Positions 50,875-63,818 of a stretch of DNA of 64,000 nucleotides are shown piece after piece. Made by a program: the position numbers and the translations under genes. The stretch's first letter is position 1; each line of letters begins with the position of its first letter. The notes below the pieces were generated by a model. It was not told where the DNA came from, ran no database searches, and saw only the letters and a list, made by a program, of their open reading frames with translations. This DNA is from Vespa crabro (Eukaryota > Arthropoda > Insecta > Hymenoptera > Vespidae), in assembly GCF_910589235.1 (NCBI RefSeq), contig NC_060979.1, positions 2,234,987 through 2,298,986 on the forward strand, in the 5' to 3' direction.

Positions 50875-53843
50875 ATGGTAAGTTTGAAGAACTTTTCCAT
50901 ATTATAAATCATTGTTATTTATCGCATGTCTTTTGAAAATCTTATCTCAATTGATATCTTTTTATATACTATTTTTGTTTTTCCTTCTCTCTCTCTCTCT
51001 CTCTTTTTTTTCAATTTTTTCTCTTAACACACAGGCGGCCGCTAATAATAAACCACCAACAGAATTGGATACTTTTCTACCTCAAGATGATACTAATACA
51101 ATAAAAGATGGTGTTCTACCAGCCAAGTAAATAATTATCTATTTATTCTTAACATTTATCTTAGATATATGTTAAAAATAAAGATTATTATGATCTGAAT
51201 ATGATAAATCAAATGATAATGATAATCTGAAACTTTCTTGTTCAATTCTTTACTTTTTTTTATATATATATATATATATACATATCATTTATTATATATA
51301 ATTATTTATAATCAATTTATTTTATTATGAAAAAAAAAATTTGGTCAATACGTTCATAACAATCAAATAACAATAAGTGTTATTTTTTTTTAAATATAAA
51401 ATTTAAAAGAAAAAAAAAAAAAAAAAAAAAAAAAATACAGAAACAAATTAATGAACATTCGTTAACAATAATATGATTTATTCAATAATATAAATGAATT
51501 TCATTTGTATCATTCAATCTGCAATATCTCTCCTGTCTTTAATTCACATTATTTATTATTATAAAGAATTGAAAATTTGAAATAATCAGTCACATGTAAT
51601 ATTATTATCAAAAACATGTATCAATATTGTATGACGTTATATGTGTTTGCACATTTGATAATTTTCTTTTTCTTTTTTTTTTTTTTTTTTCCTTACATCG
51701 TCACACATGATAATACTTCTTTTTGATTATATGATAGAAAAAAAAAGGGCAAAAAAAGGAAAAATAAATTATATCTTAATTATAACGTTATATGATAAAT
51801 GATATGTATATTCTATACGAGAAAAGTTTCTTTTTTAAAATATCAAAATTATTTAATCATTTAAATAATTATTTCATCATTTTAGATACAAAGTACAAGT
51901 AGCACCAAAAGATATTGAGGAAGGAAAATCATTTAATCCTTTCACCGAACGCAAAGTTGACAATCCTACAACGTAAGATAATAATTGAAATTATAAAAAA
52001 TGTTTATTTTATACGACGAACAATTTGAAAATATTCTAAGCTTTTGCTTTTCTCTTTTTCTTTCTTCTTCTTCTTCTTTTTATTTTTTTTTTCCTTTTTT
52101 TTTTTTTTTCTTTTATACATTTAGGGATTGCGATACATTGACACATTTATTGAAAGCTTCTCTTGGGACAGGTATATTGGCTATGCCTGTTGCTTTCAAA
52201 AATGCTGGTCTTCTTGTTGGAATATTTGCAACAATATTCGTTGCTTTTATTTGTACGCATTGTGCGTATATTTTAGTAAGTAAATGAAAGATCTTTTAGA
52301 AATATATTTTAATGGGAATAAATAATTTAATAAAAATAAATATTCCGTTTGTCTTATGATGGATATATTTTAGGTCAAATGTGCACACGTTCTTTATCAT
52401 AAAACGCGAAGAACAGAAATGGACTTTGCTGATGTAGCAGAAGTAGCATTTTCTATGGGACCACGATGGGCAACAAAACTTGCCAAACCATCTAGGTATA
52501 TAATCTCATTGATATTATATATAATAATATATTATAGTGTTTCTATTTTATGTTGAAAAATTATATATAAAAGAATTTTCTTTTTTTTCTTTTTTGTTTT
52601 TCTTTCAGATATATCATACAAATTAGTTTATTCACAACATATTTTGGCACCTGCAGTGTGTACGCAGTTATCGTTGCTGCGAATTTTGAAAAAGTAATTA
52701 AACATTATAATGAAAGTGCATCAGAGGATACTATTATACGTGAAATTACAGCTTGCCTGTTAATACCTTTGATATTACTCAGCTGGATACCCAATTTAAA
52801 ATACCTTGCACCAGTTTCCATGGTAGCTAATATATTTATGGGTACTGGCTTGGGAATAACATTTTATTATTTAGTTTGGGATCTTCCACCAATTAATACT
52901 GTACCACTGGCAGCACCTATTCAAAATTTCCCTCACTTTTTTAGCATTACAGTTTTTGCCATGGAAGCTATTGGTAAGGTTATCTTTTATATATACCATA
53001 TGAATATTAATTAATAAAAAAGAAAAATAAATAATAATGTTTTTACAGGTGTCATTATGCCATTGGAAAATAATATGAAAACACCGCAACATATCATAGG
53101 AATTTGTGGAGTTCTCAATAAAGGAATGTCTGGCGTAACTCTTATATATATTCTTCTTGGATTTTTAGGTTATATCAAATATCAAGATTCAACGTTGGAT
53201 AGCATTACCTTGAATTTACCCACCCAAGAAATGTAAGATATATCTATTATTTATTAAAATTAATAAATTATTTATATTAAAATATAAATACAATTTTATA
53301 ATTATTATTTTTCACATAGCCCGGCTCAAGTTGTTCAAATTTTAATTGGATTAGCAGTTTATTGTACGTTTGGATTACAATTTTATGTATGCTTAGATAT
53401 TGCATGGACTGGAATTAAAGATCATTTTCAGAAGAAACCACTTTTAGCAAATTATATTTTAAGAACAACTATGGTTACTGGAGCAGGTAAACATTTTTGA
53501 TTTTTATATTTAATTATATTTAATTATATTAGAAATATTTTTTATCAATTATTAATTATATATATATATATATTTTTTTTTTCTTTCTTTCTTTTATCCA
53601 GTATTACTTGCGGTAGCTGTGCCAAATATTGGACCTTTCATTAGTTTAATTGGGGCATTTTGTTTTTCCATATTGGGACTTTTCATGCCTGCACTTATTG
53701 AAATCGTTACTTATTGGGATACCGGTTTTGGGCCAGCTAATTGGGTAGCAGTGAAAAATATTATTATATGCGTAATTAGCATAATAGCTTTAGTATTTGG
53801 ATCTCGTAGTGCTTTAATAAAAATTGTATATTCAGATAGTTGA
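50875..53843 (+). CDS. SLC36-type (proton-coupled) amino-acid transporter
   Basis: Nine in-phase exons (50875-50877, 51035-51126, 51886-51972, 52125-52275, 52374-52495, 52609-52973, 53049-53232, 53320-53486, 53602-53843) give 470 residues. The first exon contributes only the ATG, which is followed at once by the donor. A soluble N terminus of about 65 residues precedes the first membrane segment, with the family signature SLGTGILAMP at residues 73-82. Further hydrophobic segments follow, consistent with the eleven expected for the amino-acid/auxin permease fold. VFAMEAIGVIMPLENNM and YCTFGLQFYV are typical SLC36/PAT blocks. The protein exports or imports small neutral amino acids with protons at lysosomal or plasma membranes. 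Insect members include path and relatives. The exact ortholog is not resolved. Confidence 0.93.
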
Positions 53844-54856
53844 TTAAATATAGAAATCATTGATAAAATAGATTTCTTGTTATTCTGTACATTCAGAATT
53901 TCTAAAAAGAATTGAGGTCTCATAAATTGGGTCTCTCATCATGCATAAGAAAATTTTGTTTAAACCATTAGATAAATTATCTCTCATAATTCATATCTGT
54001 ATCCATTATTATGAATGAATCAAATGAAAATGAATAATAAATTGTTATTAGTATTTTTCATATCTATGTATTCTATAATTTGACAAAACCATTTTAAGAT
54101 AATAATTAAAAACTTGGACCTTCTCTCTCAGAATTTAACTTTTTTGTAATACATTTAATAATGATGTGTAATTAATGACGTATTTTAGTTACAATTGATT
54201 TCTCACATTCAATTAGATTTAATTCAAATTATAAAAAAAAAAGAAAAATAAATAAAAATAAAAGTAAAAAAAAAAAAGAAAAAAGAGAAAAGAAAAACAG
54301 AAAAAAGTAAAAAAGAAAAAGAAACTATTATTCATTAAATTGGTGAGAAACAGTAATATCAACCATTTTATGCCAATTCAAATTTTGTGTATTATAATCA
54401 ATAATTTTTTTTTTTTTTTTTTTTAATGATCATACAAAAATATATATATATATATATTTCACTGGCTGAACATATCAAAGATTTTATTAATATAATCATG
54501 TTCTTTCCAATATTGTTCGATTTAAATCCTAATTCCTAAAGTTTATAATTTTTTTCTTTCTTCGTTATTATACAAATGAATACGATTAAGTTATTATATT
54601 TTAATTAATTAACATATTTACTAAATGTTTAATAATTACAAAAATTGTATTTAAAAAAAAAAAAAAAAAAAAAAAAATTATATATATATGCTTAGACTTT
54701 TATACATAGTAAATCTTATTATGATAATGTTATTATAAATCGTGATTCAATATGAGAAACTATGCTGAACAAAATGCTTATCGAACTATCATATACACAC
54801 ATATATATATATATATATATACATTTATATATACATACATATATATATATATATAT
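53844..54856. other. Convergent 3' region
   Basis: Lies between the SLC36-type gene (plus) and RPB10 (minus), which converge. An AATAAA signal at 54035-54040 could end the transporter transcript. The remainder is AT-rich with poly-A runs and TA arrays (54804-54856). No gene is seen. Confidence 0.6.
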
Positions 54857-55620
<764 letters not shown>

Positions 55621-56567
55621 GTTGATTATTAATGAATATATATATCGTAATAGAAATATTTTTTTAATCTTATGTATGCACGCACAAACGTAATTACAAC
55701 GTTCACGATTACGTCAATAATACAAATTAACCCAAGGATTCGAGATAGACTGAGAAAGACTACATAATATACTTAAACGAGGCTTCTGATTGATTCGTCT
55801 TATGGTACAATCCAGTATTACCAACCTTTCAAAAATTAAAAATACAATATCGACAGATTGAATGAAAAGACGAATGAAATTTAATGTAAAAAAAAAAAAA
55901 AAACAAAAAAAAAAATCAAATTATTATTCTTTCGTCATTTTTTTATTAATAATAAATCGATCTATCGAGAAAATAATTACAATTCAATTACATTTGCATT
56001 TATACTTTGTAAAATTTTTAGACCATAGATCGTTCGCTTACGCGGCGACAACAGCGCCACACAAATTGGCGGTAAATTTGAATTGATATTTTTCTTTTCT
56101 TTAATAATTAATAAATAAAAATGAACAAAATTTCGTTCGATTATATCAATGCACGGCATAATTATATTTAATTGAAATATCGAAATCCTTTTATTTCAAA
56201 CGTTTCGTTAAACATTTAAGATTATTAAAAATAATATTACTTTTTTCTCTTCCTTTTTCATACGAAACATACTTAATATTTCAAAAATAAACATCTCATA
56301 ACAAACTCAAATAAACATCTTATATTTATATTTTAAATTACATTCGCAAATGAGCGTTAGTGCGTTCATGGACGTTTTCATGCTACATCGTAAGATTAGA
56401 ATAATTTATAATAATATTTTAACAAACGTTTAATTTTAATGATAAACTTTTTAAAAAAATAAATCTGAAAAAATGTCTTCGATCAAATGCATACATCCTG
56501 TATACATATTTTACGTGTGAGTGTGAGGATATCCGTTAAAGGTTATTTAATAAAAAAAAGTTACATT
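55621..56567. promoter_or_regulatory. Divergent promoter of RPB10 and thymidylate synthase
   Basis: 947 bp between the two start codons. A less AT-rich block at 56020-56080 includes AAATTGGCGGTAAATTT (56064-56080). This matches the E2F consensus TTTGGCGGGAAA at 10 of 12 positions and would fit an S-phase gene such as thymidylate synthase. A long poly-A tract lies near 55887-55903. The rest is AT-rich. Confidence 0.5.
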
Positions 56568-57175
56568 ATGTCTCGAAGGAATGATAATGAAGTAACAGAG
56601 GAATTAAATAATTCCAATAAATCGGAAGACCATGACCATGATGAATATCAATATTTGCATTTAATAGAGAAAATAATTAATACCGGAGCGAAGAAAAACG
56701 ATAGAACCGGAGTCGGTACTTATTCGATTTTTGGAACGCACATGCGTTTCAATTTGCAAAATGGTATGTCTCCCTTTCTGTTTTTCTTTTTTTTTTTTCT
56801 CTTATTTTCAATAACAAATATAAAAATCAATAAACATTTAATTAGATCTCCAAATTAATGAGGCATATAAAATTTTCTTTTTTTTCCTTATATACTATAT
56901 ATATTATTATTTTCTTGACATTTTATTATTTCTATTATGAAAATTATCCCTACAAAAGACGATTAGCATTAATATCTATAAGATTATTGATACAGATCGT
57001 CAAACTTTATTAATAATATTTTTATTTAAATTCATTCAAAAGCATTCATGTAAGATTTCATTTCATTTATACAAAAATCATGCTAAACAGGCACCGATAT
57101 TTTACTCCATTTATTATTATTATTATTAACTTATGTTGTTATAAATCAAAAATTATTTATATATACACACAGAAC

Positions 57176-57225
<50 letters not shown>

Positions 57226-58048
57226 CTCAGAACTTTTATTTTTTTGTGCGACGAATAAATAGCACGAAGGGAGAAAAAGAAGAAAAAAGAAAAAAAAAAG
57301 AGAGAGAGAGAAAAAAAAGAAAGAAAATTTTTCTAATAATTTTCTAATAATTATTGTTCGTAATAGGATCATTTCCATTGTTGACCACAAAAAGAGTTTT
57401 TTGGCGAGGTGTCGTTGAAGAATTATTATGGTTCATTAAGGGATCAACTAATGCAAAAGAATTGGCAGATAAAGGGATTCATATTTGGGATGCCAATTCT
57501 TCTCGTGATTATCTTGATTCTTGCGGTCTTACATTAAGAGAGGAAGGTGATTTAGGCCCTGTATATGGATTTCAATGGAGACATTATGGTGCTGAATATA
57601 AAAATATGCATACAAATTATAAAGGACAAGGCAAGTTTTAGTTAGACCATTTAAGTGTTCCTATAAGTATATATATAAATATATATATATATACATTATA
57701 ATTAATTTTTTAACTTTTTAATGGATTTAAAAATAATTATTGTGAAAATTTAGGTATAGATCAATTGAAGGATGTCATTCAAAAGATAAAAGACTCACCG
57801 GATGATAGAAGAATAATAATGACAGCATGGAATCCAGTTGATATCCCACAAATGGCTTTACCACCTTGTCATTGTCTCGTACAATTTTATGTACAGAATG
57901 GAACGTTGTCGTGTCAACTTTATCAAAGAAGTGCTGATATGGGTCTAGGTGTACCATTCAATATAGCATCATATTCTCTATTAACTTATATGGTGGCTCA
58001 CATTACAAATTTAAAGGTACATTTCATCTTATGATCATAATTGCAAAG

Positions 58049-58079
<31 letters not shown>

Positions 58080-58358
58080 GTATATATATATATATATACA
58101 TATATATACATATATATACAATAAAAATAAATGATTTCTCTTTGATAGCCAGGTGAATTCGTGCACACAATGGGTGATTGTCATGTATATGTAAATCATA
58201 TACCGGTACTTAAAGAACAAGTAAAACGTACACCGAGGCCATTTCCAATATTGAAAATAATTGGGGACGTTAAGGATATAGATGACTTTACGGTTGATAA
58301 TTTTGAGCTAATCGATTACAATCCACATCCAAAAATTAATATGCAAATGGCAATATGA
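56568..58358 (+). CDS. TYMS: Thymidylate synthase
   Basis: Four in-phase exons (56568-56763, 57367-57630, 57754-58016, 58149-58358) give 310 residues. It converts dUMP to dTMP using methylenetetrahydrofolate. The phosphate-binding DRTGVGT (Arg46), RVFWRGVVEELLWFIKG, DANSSRDYL, GPVYGFQWRHYGA, DDRRIIMTAWNP, the catalytic Cys192 in MALPPCH, LYQRSADMGLGVPFNIASY, and YNPHPKI near the end are all intact. The catalytic segment reads PPCHCLVQF, with a second Cys two residues on. The N-terminal 27 residues are charged and variable, as usual. An in-frame ATG at 56487 lies further upstream, but its leader does not look like the family, so 56568 is preferred. Intron 2 has a GC donor. Confidence 0.98.
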
Positions 58359-58723
58359 TTTTTCTTTTTTGTCTTCTTTTCTTTTCTTTTCTTTTCCTCA
58401 TTTTCTTTCTTAATCATTCCTATTAGAGACTTCAGGTACAAGTATAAAAATAAGAACTTTTTTTTCTTTTTTTTTCTTTTTTAAGAAATTTTCCTTAACA
58501 GACAGTATATTATTTTATATATACTTTTGATCTGGTGAATATAGAATAAATGTATCTTGTGCTTGTGACTTTCTTTTTCTTTCTTTTTTTTTCTTTTTAG
58601 TAAGTATTACACTTTATTATATTTCATTTTATTTTATTATTATTATTATTCTTTTTTTTTTCTTCTCTAATAAAAGTTATATTTCTAATAAACCTGTACC
58701 TTAGAAAGTATACTCTTTGATAG

Positions 58724-58783
<60 letters not shown>

Positions 58784-59155
58784 GTATATGTATATATAGA
58801 TATTATCCATGTGCGAGTCTGTCAGCCCTCCCACCTCCCACCCCTCCCTTCCCTTGATGAATATATAATTAACAAAACTGTAATAAACAATGATAATTCT
58901 ATCATGTAAGTTATATACAAATTACATGATAGAAATATAAGCACGGGTTGCAGACAAGCATATGTATATTTGTGTTATTTTATGTTTGTATTATTTACGT
59001 GTATATGTCTATGTATGTGTGCTTGTGTGTATAGATTATTATATAAGAAGACTTACTATAAGCAGTTCCCAACTCAAACAGAATAACGTGACTTGTTTAT
59101 AATATTATCATAATGTAATATCTTAATCGATCTCTGTATGAAGTGATATATAAAG

Positions 59156-59195
<40 letters not shown>

Positions 59196-59317
59196 TCATA
59201 TATAGAGAAATTAAAATTATTTTTATAAAAGGCAAAGAGATGTGTAGCTGAATTTTCATATAAATACATTTTTTTAAGACACGTATCACTTATTTAATAA
59301 TATATATATGTATATAC

Positions 59318-59356
<39 letters not shown>

Positions 59357-60553
59357 CAAGTCACATGTATTATCGAACATACCTCAATGCTATTAAGATT
59401 TTTTAAGACACATTTTTTTTCTGTTTTTTTTTCCCTTTTTTTTTCTTTTTTTTATTTTTGTTTCTTTTTTGTTTTTTTGTTTTTTTTTTTCTGTCCTCAA
59501 ATCTGTAATGAAAAATATCAATTACTAAAAATATCCGGATAACTGATAATTTCAAACTTTCTTAATTGAATACCGAGCCGAAACTGAATATAGAGCCAAT
59601 CACAAATATTATTTATTATTAAAAGATGAAATGAATTATATTTGAACATTGTTGGTTTACGACGTGATAATAATTACGGCAAATTATTATTTAAGGGGCG
59701 GTGGGTGGGGAAAAAGAAAAAAAAAAAAAAAAAAAAAAAAAAAATTAAAAAGTATATTTCTTATATATTATATATGTGTATTTAACTTCTTACAAAAATT
59801 AAAATCTTAAGGGAAACTTATTTTTCTCTCTGACATTTCTTTGTTTTCCTTTTCTTTCTTTCTTTTTCTTTTTTTTTTACCTTTCTTTAATTATTTATAG
59901 CAATTATAAAATATTAATAAAATATTAAATCTCTATGTACGTTATAAAATATATTAATTTTTATACATCATGTCATACATTTCAGAATGCGACGATTAAC
60001 AAGTGTATTCTTATTTCTTTTCTTTTCTTTTTTTCTTTTTTTTCTCTTATTTTTTGTTTACCCCATGATTTAATATACACGTTCTCTATGGGGTCTCTTG
60101 TGTCCTTTTTAATATTACTTCTGTTTCAATAACAAAAAAAATAAAAAATAAAAAAAAAAAAAAAAAAAAGAAGATAAAAAAAAATAAGAAATAAAAGAGA
60201 TAGAGAGAGGAGAAACGAAAAATAAAAATAAAAATGAAAATTAATAAAACAAAAGATAAAAGAAGGTAAGAAATAAAAAAAACTTCATATTAAACCAACA
60301 ATTTTCAAATAGCCAAATTAAGGATAATGGCTTATTGTTAAAACATAAAAATTTCAGTTACCCGAATAAATATAGTAATTATTCATTTCGTTCATGGTTA
60401 ATAAGAAAAATAAAAGTATTATTTGATAAATGAAAAGAGATTATATAACAAAGAAGTATTTTTAAAGAAAAACTAGGAATAAAGCAAGAGCGCTTTGAAA
60501 ATGTGGAGGATAAGTCGCAAAAATGTTTGGAGAGAATTTTTATCTGTCAAAGG
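58359..60553. other. Convergent 3' region between TYMS and ILRUN
   Basis: AT-rich spacer between converging genes. It holds TA arrays (58728-58798, 59158-59193, 59320-59339), poly-A (59711-59743) and poly-T. No gene is seen. The 3' untranslated ends of both genes must lie here. Confidence 0.75.
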
Positions 60554-61595
60554 CTATGACATCTGAACATCATTAGACTGTGAAGTACTTAATTGATGTA
60601 GCTGTTGTGTTACTGCCAATGTTCCACATTCACTAACATTTATGATCACCCAGATACTATCTGGAAAAATAAAAAAAAAAAAAAAAAAAAAAAAAAAAGA
60701 AAAGAAAAAAAGAGAATAAATAGTAATCAATAAAAAATATATATATATATATATATATATTATAAATATGTCAATAAGATTAGCTATAAGATTAGTTATA
60801 TGATATACATTATTATCATATGATATTATCTTTTTACCACCAAAATAAGAGCCAGCAGGTGTTATCATCCTCCATTTGCTTTGGTGAACACCCAAATCCT
60901 CGGGGCTTGTCAAAGTGACACTTATCTCTATCGTTTCTTTAGGAGCTAAGGATGGAACTGGCACTTTCATACAATCGCCCAATGGTGTACCAGCAGAATG
61001 TTGTAAGCGAACGCCATTTGGCCAAGTTTCTGTACCGCTATTTTGAATTCGCCATGACTTTTGAAACTTTGTATTAGGCGGAACAGATTCTCCATCGCCT
61101 ATGGTGCTGTCGCACAATAGCGTCATACAAGGAAGTTTGAATGGTGACTCATAATCGAAGTAACTACATACCGCAGCTTGTAAATTCCTATAATGGAAAT
61201 AAAATATTACATTTAACATTTAAAATATTACACATCATTATTTCAATCAGAAGGATCATATTAATTTTCTTACAAGTGATATCAAACATCTATCTTCTTA
61301 TAAATATTATATTATATGTTGTGTATAAGTAACATACATAGATATATACATACATACAAAAAAAAAAAAAGAACAAACAAACAAACACATACAACTGAAA
61401 GTCGTTCTTTGAAGTTTCTTCATAATAAAAAAAAAAAAAAAAAAAAAAAAAGAAAGAAAGAAAAGAAAAGAAAAGAAAAAAAATTTGAACAGAAAAATGT
61501 AAAAGATAATTGTTGTCAAATGAGAGGAGACAGGAGGGAGGGGGGAGAGGGGATAGTTGGGGAGCTCGGGGAGGAAAAAAGAAATAAAATAAAAT

Positions 61596-61626
<31 letters not shown>

Positions 61627-61899
61627 GAAAAACAGAAACTATTGACATTGGTAAACAGAGTATTAAAAGGTTATGTCAATGTAACGTATATAAGTTTAAT
61701 TCAAAAGTTAACCTATATTATTAACAGAAAAGACATATTACCAATTATTCATATCCAAGAAAAACGCAGCGGTTGCCTCATTTAATTGGCTACCAGCTAA
61801 CAATCTTTGTAGCTGTTTAATTAAATCATCTTTATCCGTGGTGCCCAAACAGCTAAATTGGTGTAACAAATGTTGATCCACGTCGTTGTTCACGTTCAT
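60554..61899 (-). CDS. ILRUN: ILRUN (C6orf106) homolog
   Basis: Three in-phase exons (61742-61899, 60838-61187, 60554-60660) give 204 residues. The N-terminal UBA-like helix bundle has QFSCLGTTDKDDLI, QRLLAG and FFLDMNNWNLQAAV, which follow ILRUN closely. The FW (NBR1-like) domain covers about residues 79-185, with FQKSWRIQNSGTETWPNGVRL, VSVTLTSPEDLGVHQSKWRM and SIWVIINVSECGTLAVTQQL. From family knowledge, human ILRUN binds p300/CBP and IRF3 and lowers antiviral and proinflammatory transcription. The insect role is not known. Human ILRUN is 298 residues. The present protein ends soon after the FW domain and lacks the long disordered tail, so the p300-binding tail is missing. Confidence 0.95.
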
Positions 61900-63246
61900 A
61901 TCGTCTTCCCTTCTTTCGTATTAAGATCCATGCAATATAACTAACCGCGATGATGAAATGAAATCTTTTTGTTTGAAAAAAAAAAAAAAACAAACTCTTC
62001 TAAATAACGTATTCACTTATCGTCGATTTAACTACAAAATTTTAAATGTCATTCCTCGGGATTATGACGTTCCGTTGTATGTAAGTGCATGCACTCGTGG
62101 TACATTCCGTTCCAGAATTAGAAACGAATCGAGAAAGTATATCTCTCCCTTTAAGTATACATATATATATAGATACGTATGTACACATATATATATATAT
62201 ATGTGTGTGTGTTGTGTGCTTCTATACGCAACTATTGTACAGTCCAATGAAAGATTATTATTTTACGAGATTATACTCCAATTAAAAATCACTAAACCAA
62301 TAAGCGTTATGTATTAATCGTAATTGCGAAAAAAAAAAAAAAGAAATCCACGGAATTTTCCGTACGTATTTAACACAAGAATCGCTAACGTCGAGAAAAT
62401 TGTTTTTATCGACGCTAAGTCGATCTCCCCCCCCTACATCCTCATAATAACATTATCCCGTCATACGCGTATGTCTCGCGTGCTAAAAAAAAAAAAAAAT
62501 GAAAAAGAAAAAAAAAGAAAAAAAAAACAGAAAGAAATTCCCTATCAATTTTCAGAAGGAGGGGGAAAAAAAACACATTCTCGTGTCTCGATATCGTTCG
62601 ATGTAAATTTCAATGTTGCTAATTGTTAATTAAAATTCTTCATCTTTTTCTAATCATCATATTGCTAATAATAAATTGTTAGCGTGACATTTAAAATGAG
62701 CAGAAAAATAGAAAAGAATTACTTTTTTTAATAATAAATTACAATAATACATACATATATATATACATATATATACATATATATATATATATGTATAAAG
62801 ATTAATTGTTTATATAATTATCCCGTAAGAATAAGATTTTATTATTCGCGGGTTTTGTAAATTGACGCAGAGTTTTCTACGCATGCGCGTTATTAAGCAA
62901 TCGAGGTTAACGCCTGCGCGGTGACGACTTGAGTAACTCAACGCATGCGCGTTGGTAACGCAGTCGATAGGATGCGCGCGCATACGAGAGTCATACGTAC
63001 CGCGGAACAATCGAAATACAAAACAAACGTCTATCGCGCGTCAACTCGCGATCACGTTCGTTCCTCGTAGAGTCTTGTCATGGTTTTAACGTTAACTTCA
63101 TAGAGTTAAGAAAACGATCGTGTTTTGAAATACAATCGTATACATTAGTAAAGAATTAAATATATCCCTTAATAATTTCGCTCGTGAGGTCTTTTCGGGA
63201 GAGAACAAAAAAATCTATATATTATCTCGAAATATAGAGTGGTCGA

Positions 63247-63248
<2 letters not shown>
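61900..63248. promoter_or_regulatory. Divergent promoter with clustered NRF-1/EWG-like motifs
   Basis: This region separates ILRUN (minus) from the gene starting at 63819 (plus). A GC-rich cluster holds ACGCATGCGCGT (62879-62890), CGCCTGCGCG (62911-62920), ACGCATGCGCGTT (62941-62953) and the palindrome ATGCGCGCGCAT (62972-62983). The first and third match the NRF-1 palindrome GCGCATGCGC core, bound in insects by Erect wing. The segment up to 63200 has normal complexity and may include an untranslated exon. The left part is AT-rich and holds nothing else. Confidence 0.6.

Positions 63249-63294
<46 letters not shown>
63249..63294. repeat. Poly-A run of 46 bases
   Basis: An uninterrupted homopolymer between the motif cluster and the start of the last gene. 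Confidence 0.95.
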
Positions 63295-63296
<2 letters not shown>

Positions 63297-63818
63297 AAGG
63301 GAAAAAAAAATTTCTCCGAATATACGTGGAAAGGCGCGTTTGGTGTTCATGTACTTGTGTGTGTGTGTTTACGTATAACGTACGTATTGCTACGATTCAA
63401 GTCGATATACAAAATGGACATTCGCATGTAAAAAAAAGGAAGGAAAAAAAAAGAAAAAAGAAAAAAGTGATGTTATATGTCAAAGATTTTTTTTTTTGAT
63501 CATTACCACATAACGCACAAGAGAGAGAGTAATGGGATTATAGTGATTTCATCGAAAATTCTATACATTTTCTATCTGATAAAGCGATTTTTAAGAGATA
63601 ACAAAGAATAGAAGAAAGAAAAGAAAAAAAAAAAGGAAAATTCTAAAAAATCAATCTCGACTTTGAGACATATTTGCTTTTACTATTTTTTTTCTCCCTT
63701 CTCTCTCTCTCTCTCTCTCTCCATCTCTCTCTCTCTCTCTCTCTCTTTTTTGAAAAAAAAAGGAAGAAGATTTTCGAAAAAAAAAAAAAAAATAAAAAAG
63801 CATAATTTTCGAAGAAAA
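63295..63818. other. 5' region of the last gene
   Basis: Poly-A-rich DNA with a TC/GA tract (63694-63745). It is likely an untranslated region of the gene starting at 63819. No other feature. Confidence 0.5.

Noticed and set aside
58035..58220. Tyr/Ile-rich frames over the thymidylate synthase intron 3
   Set aside because: They translate a TA microsatellite and the reverse of the last exon.
62810..63010. 66-codon minus-strand frame across the NRF-1-like cluster
   Set aside because: The frame is an accident of the GC-rich motif cluster, with no homology.
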